Source of the DNA: Methanoregulaceae archaeon
Lineage (GTDB): Archaea; Halobacteriota; Methanomicrobia; Methanomicrobiales; Methanospirillaceae
DNA: 14,362 bases
Assembly (NCBI GenBank): GCA_028679325.1
Contig: JAJRBS010000071.1
Coordinates: 1-14,362 of the forward strand
Reading direction: 5' to 3'
The position numbers and the translations under genes are program-made. This document shows positions 1 to 6,078 of the stretch, in pieces (positions within the stretch are counted from its first letter, which is position 1; every line of letters starts with the position of its first letter). Under the pieces are notes generated by a model. That model saw nothing but the letters and a program-made list of their open reading frames with translations. It had not been told where the DNA came from and did not search any database.

Positions 1-308
1 AGTGGTACAACCCGGCGACATCGGCCTGGGAGGACATCCCGACCAGTGTTGACCCGGCGGCTAGGACGGCAAGCGCCCGGATAACCCATACCAGCGTCTT
101 TGCCCTCTTCGCCGATATCCCACAGGGGACTCCCCCGGTTACTCCCCCGCCAACCTCGGCACCCCCGTCATTCCTGGGATTCTCCCTCCTCTGGATCGCG
201 ATCGGGGTCATCCTCGTGGTTGTGGCCCTGATCGTCATTGTCATCATGCGGAAGAGATGGTCCCGTGAGGAGGGGCCGTCAGATGACGAGAACTGGAAGA
301 TGGAATAG
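1..308 (+). CDS. C-terminal end of a membrane-anchored surface protein (partial, 5' end outside window)
   Basis: Codons run in frame from base 3 to the TAG at 306-308, giving the last 101 residues. The N-terminal part (WYNPATSAWEDIP, then a VDP...TASARITHTSVFAL stretch) looks like the closing beta domain seen before the anchor of many methanogen surface proteins. A Pro/Thr-rich linker follows at about residues 40-56, then one hydrophobic membrane helix at about 57-82, a positive MRKRW stop-transfer motif and an acidic cytoplasmic tail. The expected topology is a large extracellular part, a single C-terminal anchor and a short inside tail. The gene is cut by the window edge, so its full domain content and function cannot be told. 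It converges with ABCE1 across about 80 bases. I am confident it is coding, and not confident of any specific family. Confidence 0.75.
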   Translation, partial: WYNPATSAWEDIPTSVDPAARTASARITHTSVFALFADIPQGTPPVTPPPTSAPPSFLGFSLLWIAIGVILVVVALIVIVIMRKRWSREEGPSDDENWKME

Positions 309-318
309 GTCCACTCCA

Positions 319-333
319 TTTTTTCCTTTTTTT
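319..333 (+). terminator. T-rich archaeal terminator after the surface-protein gene
   Basis: Six T, two C and seven T follow the stop codon by about 10 bases. Archaeal RNA polymerase terminates on such T tracts, helped by FttA. On the opposite strand, shorter T tracts at 374-378 and 336-340 could end the ABCE1 transcript. No convincing stem-loop is seen. Confidence 0.6.
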
Positions 334-388
334 CAAAAAGTCTTAGACCGGCTTCAGCTGCTTCCAGAACAGAAAAATCCCTGACCTG

Positions 389-2161
389 TCAGTCTGCTCC
401 TTCGGTGTAGTAGTAATATTCTCCCCCTGCTTTCTGCTCCCGGTCAAGGTATGACCCTGGCTTGTTGATCCGCGGCCGCCCGGTCCGGTCCCTCCTGAAA
501 GTGACCCCGAGCCGGGAGAGGAAACGGTTCATTCCCTGCCGCATGTCGAAGGGCCCGGTGGCCTCACCGCGAATTCCCGGTTCTCCGTCAAACACCAGAA
601 TCCGCTCGCTGATCATGTCGATTAAGTAGATGTCATGGTCGATCACCAGGACCGCCGCTTCTCTTCCATCAGCATGGTGTTTGAACATCCGCGTGATCCT
701 GACCCGCTGCTCGACGTCGAGATGGGCGCTCGGTTCATCGAGGATGTACAGGTCCGCGTCCCGGGAGAGGCAGGCGGCGATTGCAACCCGCTGGAGCTCG
801 CCACCGGAAAGGGTGTCAATGGGCGACTGGAGCAGGGCTGAAAGGGAGAGGGGTTCGATGATATCATGCAGGTACCGGGAACTGTCGAAGTTCTTCGTGA
901 CCTGGCGGAGCGAGAACTCCACGGTGTCAGACGAAGTCGCCTTGAGATACTGGGGCTTGAAGGAGACCCGGGCCCCGAGATCCGCGGCCTCGCCGTCAGG
1001 GGTCTCGACGCCGGCCAGGAGGCGGGCAAAGGTGCTCTTCCCGATCCCATTGGCACCCACCAGGCCGAGGACCTCGCCGGCCCGTATCTCGCCGGGGGAG
1101 ACCGAGAGGGTGAAGTGCTCATAGCTCTTCTTCAGGACAGGGTACTCGAGGAGCACGGCCCGCTCCGCACGGTCCTCGTGGGCCCTCTTCTCAAAGACCA
1201 CCGGGTAGTCGCGGAACCTCACGTTCTCCTCCGGGAGATACCCTTCCAGGTACTGGTTGATGCCAATCCTCACACCTTTCGGCTGGGTGATCACCCCGAA
1301 GACCGCCGGTTTACCATAGGCGACATGGACGGTGTCGGCCAGCATGTCGAGGATCGCCAGGTCATGCTCCACGATGACTATCGGCCGGGTGAGCGCCAGT
1401 TCACGTATCAGTTCTGCTGCCGCCATCCGCTGGTAGATATCGAGGAAGGGGGTGATCTCGTCCAGGAAATAGAAGTCCGCCTCGCGGGCAAGGCAGGCGG
1501 CGATAGCCACACGCTGGAGCTCGCCCCCGGAGAGCGTCGAGATGTCATGATCGAGAATCGGGCGAAGGGCGAGTCTCTCGGTGTATTCGGAAAGCCTTCC
1601 CCTCTCGTCGGTCGATTTGAGGAGATCCCCGGGGGTACCCGTGAAGACCCGCGGAATGTAGTCGATGTACTGGGGCTTGACCGCCACCCTCAGTTTCTTT
1701 TGCGAGACGGTGAGAAGGTACTCGTAGAGCTCTGTCCCGGTATACTCCCGGAGGATCTCTTCCCACCCTGCATCCCGCCCGAACAGTCCGAGGTTCGGCT
1801 TGAGCTGGCCGGAAAGGATCTTCACCGCCGTGCTCTTCCCGATACCGTTGGCGCCGAGGATTCCCGTCACCTTCCCTTCGACCGGGGTCGGGAGGCCGTA
1901 CAGGGCAAAACCGTTCTCCCCGTAGCGGTGAGTGGGGTGTTCGAGTTCCTCGGGCAGGCTGACGATATCCAGCGCCTCGAACGGGCACTTCTTGATGCAG
2001 ATGCCGCACCCGACACAGAGCTCTTCCGAGATAAGGGCCTTCCCGTCCTCTCCGATGATTACTGTCTCGTCCCCGGTACGGACCCGGGGGCAGTAGAGGA
2101 TACACTCGGTGCCGCATTTCCGCGGGTGGCACCGGTCTTTGTGGACGACCGCGATCCGCAT
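389..2161 (-). CDS. ABCE1/Rli1 ribosome-recycling ATPase
   Basis: 590 residues, the normal family length. ABCE1 is a soluble iron-sulfur twin ATPase that splits 70S ribosomes after termination (with aRF1) or rescue (with aPelota). The N-terminal domain shows the two 4Fe-4S cysteine sets: C11, C16, C20, C24 and C49, C52, C55, C59. NBD1 has Walker A GANGIGKST (103-111), signature LSGGELQRVAIAACL (from 210) and switch histidine H267 in VEHD. NBD2 has Walker A at 369-377, signature from 451, Walker B/D-loop LDEPSAHLD (474-482) and H509 in IDHD. The NBD1 Walker B/D-loop reads LDEITPFLD (233-241) where the family normally has DEPSSYLD. The ATG at 2161 lies seven bases after the stop of the EMC6-like gene, without a clear ribosome binding site, so translation is probably coupled. 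Confidence 0.97.
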   Translation of the reverse strand: MRIAVVHKDRCHPRKCGTECILYCPRVRTGDETVIIGEDGKALISEELCVGCGICIKKCPFEALDIVSLPEELEHPTHRYGENGFALYGLPTPVEGKVTGILGANGIGKSTAVKILSGQLKPNLGLFGRDAGWEEILREYTGTELYEYLLTVSQKKLRVAVKPQYIDYIPRVFTGTPGDLLKSTDERGRLSEYTERLALRPILDHDISTLSGGELQRVAIAACLAREADFYFLDEITPFLDIYQRMAAAELIRELALTRPIVIVEHDLAILDMLADTVHVAYGKPAVFGVITQPKGVRIGINQYLEGYLPEENVRFRDYPVVFEKRAHEDRAERAVLLEYPVLKKSYEHFTLSVSPGEIRAGEVLGLVGANGIGKSTFARLLAGVETPDGEAADLGARVSFKPQYLKATSSDTVEFSLRQVTKNFDSSRYLHDIIEPLSLSALLQSPIDTLSGGELQRVAIAACLSRDADLYILDEPSAHLDVEQRVRITRMFKHHADGREAAVLVIDHDIYLIDMISERILVFDGEPGIRGEATGPFDMRQGMNRFLSRLGVTFRRDRTGRPRINKPGSYLDREQKAGGEYYYYTEGAD

Positions 2162-2168
2162 GACAGGT

Positions 2169-2534
2169 TCACGCCGAGCCGGTGAGAAGGACGGTCCAGG
2201 TGATAAACCAGAAGGCGAAGGTCATGAAACCCTGGTACACCCAGTCCTTCTTCCCGAGGCTCTCCGGCTCGAGCTTGGTGAACATGAAGATATGCCGCTG
2301 GACCACGATCCCTGCCATCATGATGAGCAGGCCGAGAGCGGTCCAGCTGTTGAAGCCGACTATCTCGGTAAAGGGAGAGGTATGCGGGATCACCAGGAAC
2401 GAGATGATGCCGGTCACCATCCCGGCCAGACAGGCGACAAGGGATCGCTTGATCTTGAGCAGGTGCTCTTTTTGCTTCTCGGCAGGAGTTTTCCTCTTCC
2501 TGGTCTCCTTCTCTCCAGTCTCCTCGGCACTCAT
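2169..2534 (-). CDS. EMC6-like small membrane protein, first gene of the ABCE1 operon
   Basis: 121 residues from the ATG at 2534; a GTG at 2537 would add one residue. The ATG is preferred because GGTG on the minus strand sits about seven bases ahead. A strongly charged, Lys/Glu-rich N-terminus (residues 4-30) precedes three hydrophobic helices at about 32-52, 64-86 and 100-119. The last helix ends in FWFITWTVLL, resembling the aromatic W-T final helix of EMC6, the three-helix subunit of the eukaryotic ER membrane complex that pairs with Oxa1-family insertases. Archaeal EMC6-like proteins are known. The size, topology and final helix are visible; the homology is my recognition and should be tested by profile search. 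The stop lies seven bases before ABCE1, so the two are almost certainly co-transcribed, hinting at a ribosome-linked membrane insertion role. Confidence 0.7.
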   Translation of the reverse strand: MSAEETGEKETRKRKTPAEKQKEHLLKIKRSLVACLAGMVTGIISFLVIPHTSPFTEIVGFNSWTALGLLIMMAGIVVQRHIFMFTKLEPESLGKKDWVYQGFMTFAFWFITWTVLLTGSA

Positions 2535-2544
2535 CACTTCACAC

Positions 2545-2592
2545 CAGTTGTCCTACATTTTAATCTTGAAGCAATATGTAATTTGGTATACT
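2545..2592. promoter_or_regulatory. Bidirectional promoter between the EMC6-like/ABCE1 and NEMF/Pelota operons
   Basis: The short AT-rich gap in an otherwise GC-rich region carries two candidate TATA elements: ATTTTAATC around 2557-2565 and AATATGTAATT around 2573-2583. Read rightward, the first lies about 30 bases before the NEMF ATG at 2593. Read leftward, the second lies about 40 bases before the EMC6-like ATG, leaving a short leader that contains GGTG. Both operons therefore start from one tight divergent region. Transcription starts are inferred from spacing only. Confidence 0.55.
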
Positions 2593-4476
2593 ATGGCGAC
2601 TCAGGGCGGGATGAGCGGCATTGATCTCAGGTCTGTCGTCTCCGAGTGGCAGGGTCTCCTTCCTCTCTGGGTCAACAAGGTCTACCAGTTCCCACCGGCG
2701 CACCTGGTGATCCGGCTGAACGGGGAGGAGCACGCCCGCTGGAACCTGCTCATCGAGAGCGGCAGGCGGGCCCACCTGACAGGGAAACTTCCGGTGCCGC
2801 CGAAGATGCCGGCCTCCTTCGCTATGCTCCTCCGAAAACACCTTACCGGGGGAAAGGTTCTCTGCATCGGGCAGTATGGTATCCAGCGAATCTTCGTATT
2901 GGACATCGGGAAGCATGGGACGGTCTACCACCTCGTGGTTGAGTTGTTCGATGAAGGGAATGTCATCCTCTGCTCGGAGGATTACACCATCATCCAGCCG
3001 CTCCGCCCCCACCGGTTCCGGGAACGGGACGTCCTTGCCGGGAAGGAGTACGTGTTTCCGCCGCCGGACCCCTCGACCTTCTCTCCCGAGGAGTTCAGGA
3101 GCTTTTTAGCCGGAGACACCCGTGATATCGTCAGGGCACTCGCCGTCGGTGTGATGCTCGGCGGGATGTACGCCGAGTACATCTGCAGCAGGACCAGGAC
3201 GCCGAAGAACCTTCCTGCCGCATCAGCCGATGCCGATGCCATCTACCGCGAGCTGCAGGCCCTTCTGGAAACGACCAGGAACGGGATCGCTCCTCTCCGG
3301 CAGAAGGACGCCTGCCTCCCTACAGGCGGAGAGAGGGCAGAGGGGCCGGCCTTCAACCGGGCTCTCGACGACTTCTTCCCCGAAATACCGGCTCCCGGTG
3401 AGGAGAAGGCCCGGGCAGCGAAGGCCGCCTCGAAGGAGGAGAGGATCCGCGAACGTCAGGCGGCCACCATCGAGAAGTACGAGAAGAAGGCAGAGAAACT
3501 GAAGAGGACCGTGGCCCTCATGTACGAATCCTATCCGGTTCTCACAGAGATCATCAGGGTCCTTGACCAGGAGAGCCGGAAGCGTTCGTGGCAGGAGATT
3601 GAACGAATCATAAAAACAGCAGGGCCCGGGAGCCCGGCCTCCCGTATCGTGTCCGTGAACGCTGAGAAGGCCTCGGTCGAGGTCGATATCGGTGAGAGGG
3701 TCACCCTGTACGTGCACGAGAGCCTCGAGGCCAACATCGGCCTGCTGTTCGAGGCCGAGAAGAAGCTCAGGAGGAAGATCGCCGGGGCACGGGCGGCGAT
3801 GGAGAAACCGGTGATCTCCCGGGCGAAACGGTCGGCGGCGGTGCCGGCCCAAAAGAAGCGGTGGTACCATCGTTTCAGATGGTTTTTTACCACTGACGGG
3901 ACACTGGTACTCGGGGGAAAAGACGCCTCCCAGAACGAGGAACTGGTCAAGCGCTATATGGAAGGAAAGGACCGGTTCGTGCACGCCGATGTGCACGGGG
4001 CGAGCGTGGTCATCGTCAAGGGGACAACAGAAAATATGGACGAGGTAGCGCAGTTCGCGGCCTCCTACTCGGGAGCATGGCGGAGCGGCCATTTCTCGGC
4101 CGATGTCTATGCCGCCGATCCCTCCCAGGTGAGCAAAACCCCCGAGTCCGGGGAGTACGTGAGCCGAGGGTCGTTCATTGTCCGGGGGGAGAGGAAGTAC
4201 TTCCGTGATGTCCCGCTGGCAGTGGCCATCGGGGTGCAGCTGTCACCGGAGTTGGCCGTTATCGGCGGGCCACTCCCAGCTGTTTCCGCGAGAGCCCGTT
4301 TCTTCGTGACCCTGAAACCCGGGACCTTCGAACCGAACGACACTGCAAAGAAGGTGCTCCGGATCCTCCGGGGGCAACTCGGAGATGAAGAGCTGAAGGG
4401 GCTGAAAGCAGTCTTGAACACCGAACAGGTCGCTGCATTCGTGCCGCCGGGCGGATCGGACATCGTGGAACCATGA
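2593..4476 (+). CDS. rqcH: NEMF/aRqcH (Rqc2, FbpA-type NFACT) ribosome quality-control protein
   Basis: 627 residues from the ATG at 2593; a second in-frame ATG at 2611 (MSGIDLRS) is also possible. An open frame continues upstream across the EMC6-like gene but is not coding. Rqc2/NEMF proteins bind the split large subunit that still holds peptidyl-tRNA; bacterial and yeast members add Ala or Ala/Thr tails. The NFACT-N domain fills about 8-265, with a helix-hairpin-helix-like stretch around 175-205. Charged coiled-coil segments lie at about 270-310 and 383-405. The NFACT-R domain (about 427-545) shows the hallmark VLGGKDASQNEELV...DRFVHADVHGASVVIVKG, followed by VSRGSFIVRGERKYF. D11 matches the N-terminal Asp needed for tailing, but the usual Asp-Arg pair reads Q98-R99. 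The stop overlaps the Pelota start as ATGA, indicating one operon. Confidence 0.93.
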   Translation: MATQGGMSGIDLRSVVSEWQGLLPLWVNKVYQFPPAHLVIRLNGEEHARWNLLIESGRRAHLTGKLPVPPKMPASFAMLLRKHLTGGKVLCIGQYGIQRIFVLDIGKHGTVYHLVVELFDEGNVILCSEDYTIIQPLRPHRFRERDVLAGKEYVFPPPDPSTFSPEEFRSFLAGDTRDIVRALAVGVMLGGMYAEYICSRTRTPKNLPAASADADAIYRELQALLETTRNGIAPLRQKDACLPTGGERAEGPAFNRALDDFFPEIPAPGEEKARAAKAASKEERIRERQAATIEKYEKKAEKLKRTVALMYESYPVLTEIIRVLDQESRKRSWQEIERIIKTAGPGSPASRIVSVNAEKASVEVDIGERVTLYVHESLEANIGLLFEAEKKLRRKIAGARAAMEKPVISRAKRSAAVPAQKKRWYHRFRWFFTTDGTLVLGGKDASQNEELVKRYMEGKDRFVHADVHGASVVIVKGTTENMDEVAQFAASYSGAWRSGHFSADVYAADPSQVSKTPESGEYVSRGSFIVRGERKYFRDVPLAVAIGVQLSPELAVIGGPLPAVSARARFFVTLKPGTFEPNDTAKKVLRILRGQLGDEELKGLKAVLNTEQVAAFVPPGGSDIVEP

Positions 4477-5498
4477 AGGCAGAACAGGGTGAACTGCAGC
4501 GTTCCTACGGGGAGATCCGGCTGTTCCCCGAGAGCCTGGACGACCTCTGGCACCTGTCGCACCTGGTTGCCCCCGGCGACCTGGTCTTCGCCACAACTCT
4601 CCGGACGGCCGAAGTGCCGCAGGACAAGGTCCGGCCCGAGAAGCCGGAGAAGAGGCCGGTAAGGCTCGGGATCCGGGTCGAGAAGGTGGAGTTCCACAAG
4701 ACGGCGAACCGGCTCCGGGTCTTCGGCATGATCGAGCAGGGAATGGACACAGGAGCCCACCATACCCTGAACATCGAGCCCGGCTTCGAGATCTCGGTGA
4801 TCCGGAGATGGCGCCCGGTCGACCTGGAACGGATCACCCGGGCGGTCAGGGCCTCGCTCTACGAGGCGGTGCACATCCTGACTATCGAGGAGGGAGACGC
4901 CGAGCTCTTCCGGATGCGGCAGTTCGGGCCGGAGGGGGTACTCTCGGTATCGGGAGGGAGCGGCAAGGAGTCGGGGACCGGATCCCGGGCCGAGTTCTTC
5001 GAACGGGTCGCCTCCCACCTGACCGGGATATCGGGTCCGCTGATCGTTGCCGGCCCGGGTTTCGTCAAGGACGACTTCCTCCGCTACCTGAAGAGTGCAG
5101 CCCCCGCGATTGCCGAAAAGGCGGTAGTGGTCGAGACCCGGAGGATCGGCCACGGAGCGGTCCAGGACGTGATCGGGCTCGGCACGCTCGACACCATCCA
5201 GGAAGACCTCCAGCTCGCCCGGGAGGTGCGGCTGATGAACGAGCTGCTCGAACGGATAGCCAAAGACCAGCCGGTCGCTTACGGCCGTGCCGAGGTTCGG
5301 AGAGCCATCGATTACGGTGCCTGCGAGAGGCTGCTGGTGGTTGATTCCCTTCTCCATGATGAATGGGTGATTCACCTCATGGACAGGGCGGAACTCGTAA
5401 ATGCCGCCATCGTTGTCTTTTCCAGTGCCTTCGACCCGGGAAAGCAGCTCGAGGGGCTCGGGGGGATCGCGGCGCTGCTCAGGTACAGGATCGAGTGA
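4473..5498 (+). CDS. pelA: aPelota (Dom34) no-stop/no-go ribosome rescue factor
   Basis: 341 residues, typical for archaeal Pelota. It enters the A site of stalled ribosomes like eRF1 but lacks the GGQ hydrolysis motif. Together with ABCE1 it separates the subunits, leaving peptidyl-tRNA on the large one. An Sm-like N-terminal domain spans about 1-125, the central domain about 125-255 with AGPGFVKDDFL (193-203), and an L7Ae-like C-terminal domain about 255-341. Family markers include VAYGRAEVRRAIDYGACERLLVVD (268-291) and QLEGLGGIAALLRYRIE at the end. The start overlaps the NEMF stop by four bases with no obvious ribosome binding site, so coupled translation is expected. Its two functional partners, NEMF and ABCE1, are the immediate and the divergent neighbour. 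Confidence 0.96.
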   Translation: MKAEQGELQRSYGEIRLFPESLDDLWHLSHLVAPGDLVFATTLRTAEVPQDKVRPEKPEKRPVRLGIRVEKVEFHKTANRLRVFGMIEQGMDTGAHHTLNIEPGFEISVIRRWRPVDLERITRAVRASLYEAVHILTIEEGDAELFRMRQFGPEGVLSVSGGSGKESGTGSRAEFFERVASHLTGISGPLIVAGPGFVKDDFLRYLKSAAPAIAEKAVVVETRRIGHGAVQDVIGLGTLDTIQEDLQLAREVRLMNELLERIAKDQPVAYGRAEVRRAIDYGACERLLVVDSLLHDEWVIHLMDRAELVNAAIVVFSSAFDPGKQLEGLGGIAALLRYRIE

Positions 5499-5537
5499 TC
5501 CGGCAGGCCGGTGACTTTATTGACCTCCGGCTTCAAG

Positions 5538-5545
5538 GGAGGAGT
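5538..5545 (+). promoter_or_regulatory. Ribosome binding site deciding the small zinc-ribbon start
   Basis: GGGAGGAG lies a few bases before the ATG at 5549. This makes that ATG a better start than the in-frame GTG at 5495 that overlaps the Pelota stop. A TATA-like ACTTTATTG near 5513-5521 could also give the small gene its own transcript. Confidence 0.6.
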
Positions 5546-5548
5546 GGT

Positions 5549-5698
5549 ATGCTTCGCCACGAATGCGGCTACGAGCTCGATCTCCGGTGCAGGCAGTGCG
5601 GGGCCACACTTCTCCACGAGCCCCGTCTTGGTATCTTCTGCCCGTCCTGCGGCCGGCGGGTGACTCTCGTCTGCCACCGGTGCGGCAAAAAGTGGTGA
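5549..5698 (+). CDS. 49-residue zinc-ribbon protein downstream of aPelota
   Basis: A very small protein dominated by three CxxC knuckles: CRQC (14-17), CPSC (31-34) and CHRC (42-45). It also has H4 and C6 near the N-terminus and basic residues at the end (GKKW). The first two knuckles are spaced as in a classical zinc ribbon; the third may pair with H4/C6 or be spare. I do not recognise a named family. Zinc ribbons of this size in archaea are often ribosomal, RNA-binding or polymerase-associated, but that is inference. It follows Pelota by 50 bases on the same strand with a good ribosome binding site, so it probably belongs to the NEMF-Pelota operon. Its stop is two bases from the stop of the convergent DUF1922 gene. 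An alternative GTG start at 5495 would add 18 residues. Confidence 0.75.
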   Translation: MLRHECGYELDLRCRQCGATLLHEPRLGIFCPSCGRRVTLVCHRCGKKW

Positions 5699-5700
5699 AC

Positions 5701-5967
5701 CTATACCCGATCCCTGATCCACTCCGCGTACTGGTGCCGGAGGCTCTCCTTCTCCTCAGGCGAGAGGTCCTTTTTCTGGGTCCGTTGCAGGTAACTCTCG
5801 AGTTCCCTGATGATCTTCTCCGCGAGGGCGTAGTCCTCGACTTCCAGGTACGCCGGGGCCTGCCGGACCCGAATCGCCTCCCCGCAATGGGGGCAGAGTT
5901 TCCACTCCTGATACCTGTCCACGTAGGTGAAAGTCCGGCAGCTCCCGCAGCGGATAATCAGGTACAT
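5701..5967 (-). CDS. DUF1922 zinc-ribbon protein
   Basis: 88 residues starting MYLIIRCGSCRTF at the ATG at 5967. The frame stays open for 27 more codons upstream, but that part runs over the TATA box and does not look like protein. Two CxxC knuckles (C7/C10 and C25/C28) form a zinc ribbon. The start, the knuckles and a following acidic helical segment (about 44-62) resemble the archaeal DUF1922 family, whose structurally studied member is a short Methanothermobacter protein of unknown function. Here the family core is followed by a charged helical tail (residues 63-88: SPEEKESLRHQYAEWIRDRV). The gene converges on the Pelota-linked zinc-ribbon gene with a two-base gap. It is divergent from cofE. 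Function is unknown; nucleic acid or ribosome binding is only a guess. Confidence 0.78.
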   Translation of the reverse strand: MYLIIRCGSCRTFTYVDRYQEWKLCPHCGEAIRVRQAPAYLEVEDYALAEKIIRELESYLQRTQKKDLSPEEKESLRHQYAEWIRDRV

Positions 5968-5994
5968 CCTACTCTGGCATTGCCCGTGCATGAG

Positions 5995-6003
5995 TATATA
6001 TAT
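5995..6003 (-). promoter_or_regulatory. TATA box of the DUF1922 gene
   Basis: TATATATAT centred about 32 bases upstream of the minus-strand ATG at 5967. The spacing predicts a very short leader. It supports the ATG at 5967 over upstream in-frame starts. Confidence 0.6.
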
Positions 6004-6046
6004 TGTGCCGGAGGGTCCCCCGGAGCTGCGCCGGCGTGTGGTGTGC

Positions 6047-6054
6047 ATTTATGA
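6047..6054 (+). promoter_or_regulatory. Candidate TATA box of cofE
   Basis: CATTTATG centred about 28 bases before the cofE ATG at 6079, predicting a leaderless or nearly leaderless mRNA. The perfect inverted repeat at 6053-6074 touches its downstream edge. Confidence 0.45.
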
Positions 6055-6074
6055 TCTCTTCGGCCCAAGAGATC
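6053..6074. repeat. Perfect 8-bp inverted repeat between the TATA box and start of cofE
   Basis: GATCTCTT (6053-6060), a six-base spacer CGGCCC, then AAGAGATC (6067-6074); the arms are exact reverse complements. The repeat ends four bases before the cofE ATG and overlaps the expected transcription start. It fits a repressor operator better than a terminator because it has no T tract. A short RNA hairpin at the 5' end is the alternative. Confidence 0.6.
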
Positions 6075-6078
6075 TTGC

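Noticed and set aside
309..388. Possible small RNA gene in the gap after the surface protein
   Set aside because: Only T tracts typical of terminators are seen, without promoter or stable stem.
866..2185. Long plus-strand open frame antisense to ABCE1 (439 codons)
   Set aside because: The minus-strand frame encodes a full-length ABCE1 with every motif. The antisense frame has no domain and reflects GC-rich codon use.
2182..2592. N-terminal extension of NEMF
   Set aside because: It is antisense to the EMC6-like gene and covers the promoter region. NFACT-N begins near the ATG at 2593 or 2611.
4107..5375. Minus-strand open frame of 422 codons opposite Pelota
   Set aside because: Proline- and glycine-rich shadow without domain or promoter, opposite a clear Pelota gene.
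5363..5548. N-terminal extension of the small zinc-ribbon protein into Pelota
   Set aside because: The overlap is out of frame with a conserved Pelota C-terminus, and a good ribosome binding site supports the ATG at 5549.
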